Of a DNA stretch of 9,779 bases, positions 5,422 to 9,779 are shown one piece after another. Each line of letters begins with the position of its first letter. The first letter of the stretch is position 1. Position numbers and translations under genes: made by a program. Where the stretch lies: the NCBI GenBank assembly GCA_002327525.1, contig DCWG01000153.1, positions 903 through 10,681 of the forward strand, in the 5' to 3' direction. The DNA comes from Gammaproteobacteria bacterium UBA2168. GTDB taxonomy: Bacteria > Pseudomonadota > Gammaproteobacteria > Pseudomonadales > Azotimanducaceae. The notes beneath the pieces were generated by a model. That model did no database searches. It saw only the letters and a program-made list of their open reading frames with translations, and was not told where the DNA came from.

Positions 5422-6380
5422 CAGCGTTCCTCTGCCCCATCTTCGCATTCCGTTGGGGCACCTTCCGGCGCGGGATCGTTTGACGAAAACCCGGATCGGG
5501 GATGAGCCTGATCGTAGACTTTGGCGAGATGCTGAAAATCGAGATGTGTGTAGACCTGCGTGGTGGCGATATCTGCATGTCCGAGCAATTCCTGGACGGC
5601 GCGTAAATCGGAAGACGATTCGAGCATGTGGGTCGCGAAGCTGTGCCTCAGCATATGCGGGTGCAGTTCGTCGGTGCCGAGTTGGGCCAGGGCGACGCGT
5701 TTGACACGTTTTTGTACGGTCCGAGGAGAGATTCGTCTGCCCGGTCGACCGGTAAACACCGGTTCGTCGGCGGCGACGACACCACGAGTAGCGAACCAGC
5801 GCTTAAGTGCAGAGACACAGTGCGAGCCGAGCGGCACCTGACGGGTTTTCGACCCCTTACCGAGAACGGTGGCGAAACCAGCTTCGAGATCGACATCGCG
5901 GCGATCGAGTGCCACCAGTTCAGCCAGACGTACTCCGCTGCCATAGAGCATCTCAAGCATCGCGGCATCACGCTTCTCGGTGTCGGTTTTCGGTTCGAAC
6001 TGAAACAGGCGCGCCGCTTGATCCGTGTCGAGTGCTTTGGGCAAGGGTTTCCTTGCCTTTGGTGCGCTGACATCGGCAGCTGGATTGAGGGTCACCAGCC
6101 CGCCGCGTTCAAGGTAGGCGTACAGTCGCCGGAGGCTCGAGAGCGTGCGTGCGAGGCTCCGGGGTGACAGGCCTCTGGCATGCTGTTGCGCGATGAACCG
6201 GCTGACATCGTGGGTACGAGCCGCTTCCAGTGGACGTTCCAGGTGTGCGCTGAATCGTGTGAGATCGGCGCGGTAGGCGGCCAGCGTATTGGGTGAGTAG
6301 CGTTTTTCGAACTCAAGGTGGGCCAGGAAACTCTTGAGCTGCTTATCCACGGTGGCTACAGCCGGCCGATGACCCTGCAT
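5421..6380 (-). CDS. xerC: Tyrosine recombinase XerC
   Basis: From ATG 6380 the protein has 319 residues. The N-terminal SAM-like DNA-binding domain is at about residues 14-95 (FLAHLEFEKRYSPNTLAAYRADL). The catalytic domain follows with R151 (GSGVRLAEL), K175 (LGKGSKTR), H242 and R245 (HMLRHSFATHML), H268 (LLGHADIATT) and nucleophile Y277 (QVYTH), the complete set. With XerD it resolves chromosome dimers at dif during division. The start is uncertain: ATG 6380 overlaps DUF484 by 25 bases, while GTG 6350 begins 5 bases after the DUF484 stop and gives 309 residues, nearer E. coli XerC (298). Neither has a clear Shine-Dalgarno. An acidic tail of about 25 residues (PAPEGAPTECEDGAEER) is longer than in E. 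coli. Neighbours DUF484 and yigB are the conserved ones. Confidence 0.95.
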   Translation of the reverse strand: MQGHRPAVATVDKQLKSFLAHLEFEKRYSPNTLAAYRADLTRFSAHLERPLEAARTHDVSRFIAQQHARGLSPRSLARTLSSLRRLYAYLERGGLVTLNPAADVSAPKARKPLPKALDTDQAARLFQFEPKTDTEKRDAAMLEMLYGSGVRLAELVALDRRDVDLEAGFATVLGKGSKTRQVPLGSHCVSALKRWFATRGVVAADEPVFTGRPGRRISPRTVQKRVKRVALAQLGTDELHPHMLRHSFATHMLESSSDLRAVQELLGHADIATTQVYTHLDFQHLAKVYDQAHPRSGFSSNDPAPEGAPTECEDGAEER

Positions 6381-7018
6381 AGTACGTCGCAGATGTAGGT
6401 GACGAACAGGGTATCCATGTCGGCGGTGAAGCGCGCGGGATCGCGGCTGCCGATGGCGAGACAGCCGTCGATACTGGTGGTGTTCAAGGGGACCAGCACC
6501 ACGCTGCCATCGGATTCGTGCTGCTGTACGGGGAACAGCCGGTCCAGTTCTTCTGGGCGCAACGTCGTGCACAGCGGCAGATTGCGAACAAAGTTTTCGT
6601 GCGGCATGGGTCCGCTGTGCTCGATGAGGTGGTCGTAACGAACGCCGTCGCCGCGCATGTGACAGCACACGAAATCGGCATCGAAGTCGACGAGTACGCT
6701 AGTGGCGAGCACTTCATTGAGATCGTGCAAGTCGCGTACGTCCAGCAGGGCCAGGGTCAGAGAGCGTGTCTTGGCGAACAACTCGTCGTTGTCGCGCGCC
6801 GTCTGCAACAGATCGTTCATACGCCGGCGCATCTGGATGTTGCGTTCGCGTAGCACCGCCACCTGGCGCTCGATGAGCGAGACGGCAGACCCGGAGTCGT
6901 GTGGCAGTTTGAGCTCGGACAATAAGCTCGAGTGGCCGAGGAAAAAATCGGGATACTCGCGCAGAAACTCGACGACTTGTTCGTGTGACAATGGCTCGCC
7001 GAGACCGGAATCGCTCAT
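6356..7018 (-). CDS. DUF484 family protein (YigA-like)
   Basis: The 220-residue product begins LSHEQVVEFLREYPDFFLGH, the typical DUF484 opening (xYLxxHPDFF). A helical, probably coiled-coil stretch follows at about residues 45-90 (IERQVAVLRERNIQMRRRMN), then a GAF-like alpha/beta domain ending in GCLAIGSRDPARF and a final helix. The family is named after E. coli yigA and is a constant neighbour of dapF and xerC; its function is not settled. No signal peptide or membrane helix is seen, so it is cytosolic. ATG 7018 is 91 bases after the dapF stop, the widest gap in this operon. AGGAG stands 13 bases upstream, somewhat too far. The 3' end overlaps the longer form of xerC. Confidence 0.93.
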   Translation of the reverse strand: MSDSGLGEPLSHEQVVEFLREYPDFFLGHSSLLSELKLPHDSGSAVSLIERQVAVLRERNIQMRRRMNDLLQTARDNDELFAKTRSLTLALLDVRDLHDLNEVLATSVLVDFDADFVCCHMRGDGVRYDHLIEHSGPMPHENFVRNLPLCTTLRPEELDRLFPVQQHESDGSVVLVPLNTTSIDGCLAIGSRDPARFTADMDTLFVTYICDVLCRVIGRL

Positions 7019-7109
7019 GGCAGTGCTGTGTCTCCTGGTCGGAATTTCGCTATCGAACCCCAGGTCGCAGCGAGTGTTCGTCGCGAAAGCCGGTGCGGAG
7101 CAAGGCGGC

Positions 7110-7943
7110 TCATAGAACGATACTGCCCTCGTAGACCAGCGTGGAAGGTCCGGTCATTGTAACGATGCTCCCAGGGCCCTGCCAGGTGATGTGTACCTTG
7201 CCTCCTGGCAGAGACACCTTCACATGTTTCCCTACACGATCGTGCAGGCGGCTTGCGACGACGGCCGCGCAGGCGCCGGTACCGCAGGCGCGAGTCTCTC
7301 CTACGCCGCGCTCGAATACGCGCAGGCGCAGAAAACCGGAATCCACGACCTGGCAGAAACCGATGTTCGCACCCTCGGGGAAACGCGCATGCGCTGTCAG
7401 CATCGCGCCAACCTCCTCCACCGGCGCTGCGATGACGTTGTCGACAAAGAGCACACCGTGCGGATTACCTATCGATACCGGGGTGACTTCCCGCTCACCG
7501 CCGGGCGTATCCAGAATGTAGCTGAGTGCAGGTTCGTCCGTCGAGAAGGGAATGTTCGCGGGCTCGATGCTGGGCACACACATCTCCGCCTGAACGCGGT
7601 CGGACAACTTGCGGGTGATGATGCCCCCCCCCTGGGTTTGCAGGTGAAGTTCATTCTTCGTTGTCAGGTTTCTCGCATGTGCAAACGTGGTGACACAGCG
7701 TGCACCATTGCCACATTGCTCGGCTTCTGAACCATCCGCGTTGTAGATGCGATACCAGAAATCAGCCTCGGGTTTCGTCGGTACGTCGAGTAGCAGCAAC
7801 TGATCGAATCCGATGCCGGTTTTGCGGTCCGCCCATGCGCAGATGCGCTCGGGATCGATCTGCACGTCCTGGGTGACGCGGTCGATGACCATGAAATCGT
7901 TACCGAGGCCGTGCATTTTTGCGAAGTGCAAGTGCATTGTCAC
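7110..7943 (-). CDS. dapF: Diaminopimelate epimerase
   Basis: This 277-residue enzyme (E. coli 274) interconverts LL- and meso-diaminopimelate, the precursor of lysine and of peptidoglycan cross-links. The two catalytic cysteines are C77 in NADGSEAEQCGNGARC and C220 in GETRACGTGAC (counted from the GTG start). The opening HFAKMHGLGNDFMVID and the GIGFDQLL, GNPHGV and LPGGKV motifs are intact. Two starts are possible: GTG 7943, whose GTGA overlaps the lysA stop, and ATG 7937, three bases after that stop; they differ by two residues. No clear Shine-Dalgarno precedes either, so coupling to lysA is likely. It sits between lysA, which uses its product, and DUF484, as in other Gammaproteobacteria. 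Confidence 0.97.
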   Translation of the reverse strand: MTMHLHFAKMHGLGNDFMVIDRVTQDVQIDPERICAWADRKTGIGFDQLLLLDVPTKPEADFWYRIYNADGSEAEQCGNGARCVTTFAHARNLTTKNELHLQTQGGGIITRKLSDRVQAEMCVPSIEPANIPFSTDEPALSYILDTPGGEREVTPVSIGNPHGVLFVDNVIAAPVEEVGAMLTAHARFPEGANIGFCQVVDSGFLRLRVFERGVGETRACGTGACAAVVASRLHDRVGKHVKVSLPGGKVHITWQGPGSIVTMTGPSTLVYEGSIVL

Positions 7944-9214
7944 GGCCGCGCTGCGCAGCGTTCGTCAGGTTGTTCCAGTGCCATCTGATCACGCAGGGTT
8001 TCTCTGCGCCGCACGACCTGAAAGCTGTCGCCGTGCACCATCACCTCGGCAGGCCTCGAACGCGAGTTGTAGTTGGAACTCAGCACCATACCGTAGGCTC
8101 CCGCCGCACTGATGGCGAGCAGATCTCCCGCGGCAAGAGCGAGCCTGCGATCCTCGGCCAGAAAATCACCACTTTCGCAGACGGGTCCCACGATGTCCCA
8201 GGGGCGTGGCTCCAGTCCGGGTGCCGGAGGTGTGACTCGGGTAACCGGGTGCCAGGCCCGATACAGCGCCGGGCGTATTAGGTCATTCATGGCGGCGTCC
8301 ACCACGGCGAAATTCTTGTGCTCGTGCGTCGGCCGCGGCTTCAGGTATTCCACGGTCGTCAGTAACAGGCCAGCCTCACCGACGAGATATCGGCCGGGTT
8401 CGATCACCAGTGTCAGATCGCGGTTCGCGAGACGTTGGGTGAGGGTCGAACCATATACAGCGGCATCGAGGCATGGTTCGTTCTGGTAGGAGATGCCGAG
8501 CCCTCCACCGATGTCTAGGTGCCCGAGTGATACCCCTTGCGTTTCGAGTGTATCTACCAGGACGAGCAGGTTGTCCAGCGCCTCGGCAAAGGGTTGCACC
8601 GAGCTTATCTGGGAGCCGATATGGCAGGCTATTCCCAGGGCATTCAGGTGCATGTCGGCGCGGATGGCTGCGTAGAGTTCGAGCGCCTGTTCTGCAGGTA
8701 CCCCGAACTTGTTCTCCTTGAGTCCGGTCGAGATATAGGGATGCGTCTTAGCATCTACGTCGGGGTTCACGCGCACAGCGACGTTGGCTTTTTTGCCGAG
8801 CAAACGGGCCCGTTCGGCTAGGCGCACCAGTTCGCCGCCGCTCTCGATATTGAAACACCCCACCGCGTGCTTGAGCGCAAAGTCGATCTCTTCGCTGGAT
8901 TTGCCTACTCCGGAGAACACCACTCGCGCCGGGTCTCCTCCAGCACTCACAACGCGCTGCAACTCGCCGGCGGAGACGATGTCGAACCCGGCGCCGAGTC
9001 CTGCGAACAGACGCAGGACGCTCAGATTGGAGTTTGCTTTGACCGCGTAGCACAGCTGGTGACGGGAGCCGGTGAGCGCCGCGTCGAGTTCGGCGTAGCG
9101 CGCGCGCATCATGGACGCGCTGTACACGTATACAGGCGTGCCTACACGTTCGGCGATTGCCGTAAGCGGCACGGCCTCCGCGTGCAGAAGCCCCTCTCTA
9201 CTCTCGAAGCTCAT
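7940..9214 (-). CDS. lysA: Diaminopimelate decarboxylase
   Basis: The 424-residue product has the alanine-racemase-like PLP barrel followed by a beta domain. It removes CO2 from meso-diaminopimelate to give L-lysine, the last step of the pathway. PLP lysine is K59 in YAVKANSN. Further family marks are HIGSQ (198-202), the glycine-rich GGGLGI (236-241), EPGRYLVG (272-279), C346 in CESGDF and Y374 in GAYG, which act on the substrate. Length fits the family. ATG 9214 overlaps the lptM stop as ATGA; the stop overlaps the first dapF start as GTGA. Being coupled to dapF places two consecutive enzymes side by side. Confidence 0.97.
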   Translation of the reverse strand: MSFESREGLLHAEAVPLTAIAERVGTPVYVYSASMMRARYAELDAALTGSRHQLCYAVKANSNLSVLRLFAGLGAGFDIVSAGELQRVVSAGGDPARVVFSGVGKSSEEIDFALKHAVGCFNIESGGELVRLAERARLLGKKANVAVRVNPDVDAKTHPYISTGLKENKFGVPAEQALELYAAIRADMHLNALGIACHIGSQISSVQPFAEALDNLLVLVDTLETQGVSLGHLDIGGGLGISYQNEPCLDAAVYGSTLTQRLANRDLTLVIEPGRYLVGEAGLLLTTVEYLKPRPTHEHKNFAVVDAAMNDLIRPALYRAWHPVTRVTPPAPGLEPRPWDIVGPVCESGDFLAEDRRLALAAGDLLAISAAGAYGMVLSSNYNSRSRPAEVMVHGDSFQVVRRRETLRDQMALEQPDERCAARP

Positions 9215-9324
9215 GAGCTGTGCCGATGTTCGGTACGGATTTCTGGCTCAGGCAGTTCCAGCGGGCCTTTTTGCCCGCACATTACGGCCATGGAGCTGAG
9301 AAGCAGGAGTACGAGCCAGCGCAT
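9211..9324 (-). CDS. lptM: LptM/YifL-like small lipoprotein
   Basis: Reading the gap between argH and lysA gives a 37-residue frame: MRWLVLLLLSSMAVM, then C16-GQKGPLELPEPE and a short polar tail. The CGxKGPLYxP signature after a signal peptide is that of YifL, renamed LptM, an outer-membrane lipoprotein that helps the LPS translocon LptD-LptE mature. The place just before lysA/dapF also matches many Gammaproteobacteria. ATG 9324 lies 2 bases after the argH stop, and its TGA overlaps the lysA ATG as ATGA. Oddities: residue -1 to the lipid Cys is Met (AVMC), where Gly, Ala or Ser is usual, and the tail is shorter than in E. coli (67 residues). Confidence 0.85.
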   Translation of the reverse strand: MRWLVLLLLSSMAVMCGQKGPLELPEPEIRTEHRHSS

Positions 9325-9326
9325 GA

Positions 9327-9779
9327 TCAGTCACCGTCGAAAAAAAGGCCGGGAATTCTAGCACGCGCTTCGGTCAACGCATGTCGTGTCGCTTGCGGCG
9401 CGGTGCCGCCGGTGTGGTTGCGGGCGGCCACCGAGCCCGCAACCGTCAGCACGCTGAACACGTCCTGCTCTATATGATCTTGCGCGAACGCACGTAGCTC
9501 CTCGTAGTCGAGTTCGTCCAGGCGTATGCCACGTTCGGCGGCTGTGGCTACCGCCGCGCCAACCGCCTCGTGCGCGGCCCTGAAAGGCAGTCCCTTGCGT
9601 ACCAGATAGTCGGCGAGGTCCGTCGCGGTGGTGAAGCCCTCCTCCGTAGCTTCGAGCATCGCCTCAACATTGGGCTGCATATTCCCAACAATTCCGATCA
9701 GGGCGGTCAGGCTACCATGCAGCGTGTCCACGCTGTCAAACAGCGGTTCCTTGTCTTCCTGATTGTCCTTGTTGTAGGC
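9327..9779 (-). CDS. argH: Argininosuccinate lyase, C-terminal part (5' end outside window)
   Basis: The frame runs unbroken from the right edge to TGA at 9329-9327, giving the last 150 residues. The first ones, AYNKDNQEDKEPLFDSVDT, are the family's well-known LxLAYNKDxQEDKExLFD motif, and the helical C-terminal domain follows (ATDLADYLVRKGLPFRAAHE, GTAPQATRHAL). ArgH splits argininosuccinate into arginine and fumarate in the cytosol. A GTG at 9731 is internal and not the start. It is the most upstream visible gene of the minus-strand operon, which continues after 2 bases with lptM. Confidence 0.96.
   Translation of the reverse strand, partial: AYNKDNQEDKEPLFDSVDTLHGSLTALIGIVGNMQPNVEAMLEATEEGFTTATDLADYLVRKGLPFRAAHEAVGAAVATAAERGIRLDELDYEELRAFAQDHIEQDVFSVLTVAGSVAARNHTGGTAPQATRHALTEARARIPGLFFDGD

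Noticed and set aside
6381..6668. Longer N-terminus for XerC (frame open to 6668).
   Set aside because: It lies inside DUF484 in another frame and does not resemble the recombinase family.
9261..9278. Perfect GCGGGC/GCCCGC hairpin with a T-rich loop, resembling a terminator between argH and lysA.
   Set aside because: On the minus strand it encodes the CGQKGPL signature of lptM, and the T-run is in the loop and not after the stem.
1..9779. CRISPR array, tRNA/rRNA genes, transposase or phage genes, defence systems.
   Set aside because: No regularly spaced repeats, no tRNA- or rRNA-like sequence and no matching proteins were seen; XerC here is the housekeeping recombinase in its conserved context, not an integrase of a mobile element.

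Overview
The window looks like chromosome from a gammaproteobacterium of moderate to high GC. The minus-strand order argH - lptM(yifL) - lysA - dapF - DUF484(yigA) - xerC - yigB-type HAD is the arrangement known around dapF/xerC in Gammaproteobacteria. The DUF4124 envelope proteins and two subfamilies of ammonium transporter also fit a Chromatiales/Pseudomonas-like lineage. I cannot name the species.

Left part (1-3222, plus strand): the C-terminal third of an AmtB-type ammonium transporter, cut by the window edge, ends at an apparent intrinsic terminator (542-572). A 316-base non-coding stretch (492-807) follows. It folds on paper into a riboswitch- or attenuator-like element at about 588-758: a 7-bp candidate pseudoknot, a nested stem, and a hairpin that is mutually exclusive with a strong terminator. 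Next comes a strong Shine-Dalgarno site in front of an 11-codon open frame, then a secreted DUF4124 protein. After it lies a decayed N-terminal piece of a second, different ammonium transporter, with a frameshift, an internal deletion and a lost C-terminus. Intact threonine synthase (thrC) follows.

Middle (3209-3792, minus strand): a small zinc-ribbon protein (DUF2082 type), then a VOC/glyoxalase-fold pseudogene with at least three frameshifts. The pseudogene runs tail-to-tail into the last codons of thrC.

Right part (3858-9779, minus strand): a compact operon-like run, argH (partial) - lptM - lysA - dapF - DUF484 - xerC - HAD/YigB - DUF167/YggU - DUF4124. Most junctions are ATGA, GTGA or TGATG overlaps, which suggests translational coupling. 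It combines the end of arginine synthesis (ArgH), the last two steps of the meso-diaminopimelate/lysine pathway (DapF, then LysA), chromosome dimer resolution (XerC), an outer-membrane LPS-assembly lipoprotein (LptM) and a small phosphatase. The 37-codon lptM was found only by reading the argH-lysA gap directly. It carries the family's CGxKGPL signature but has Met before the lipobox Cys.

Most genes are ordinary housekeeping genes. The least explained item is the structured leader at 588-758 with the mini-ORF after it. The two pseudogenes are the other notable observations.
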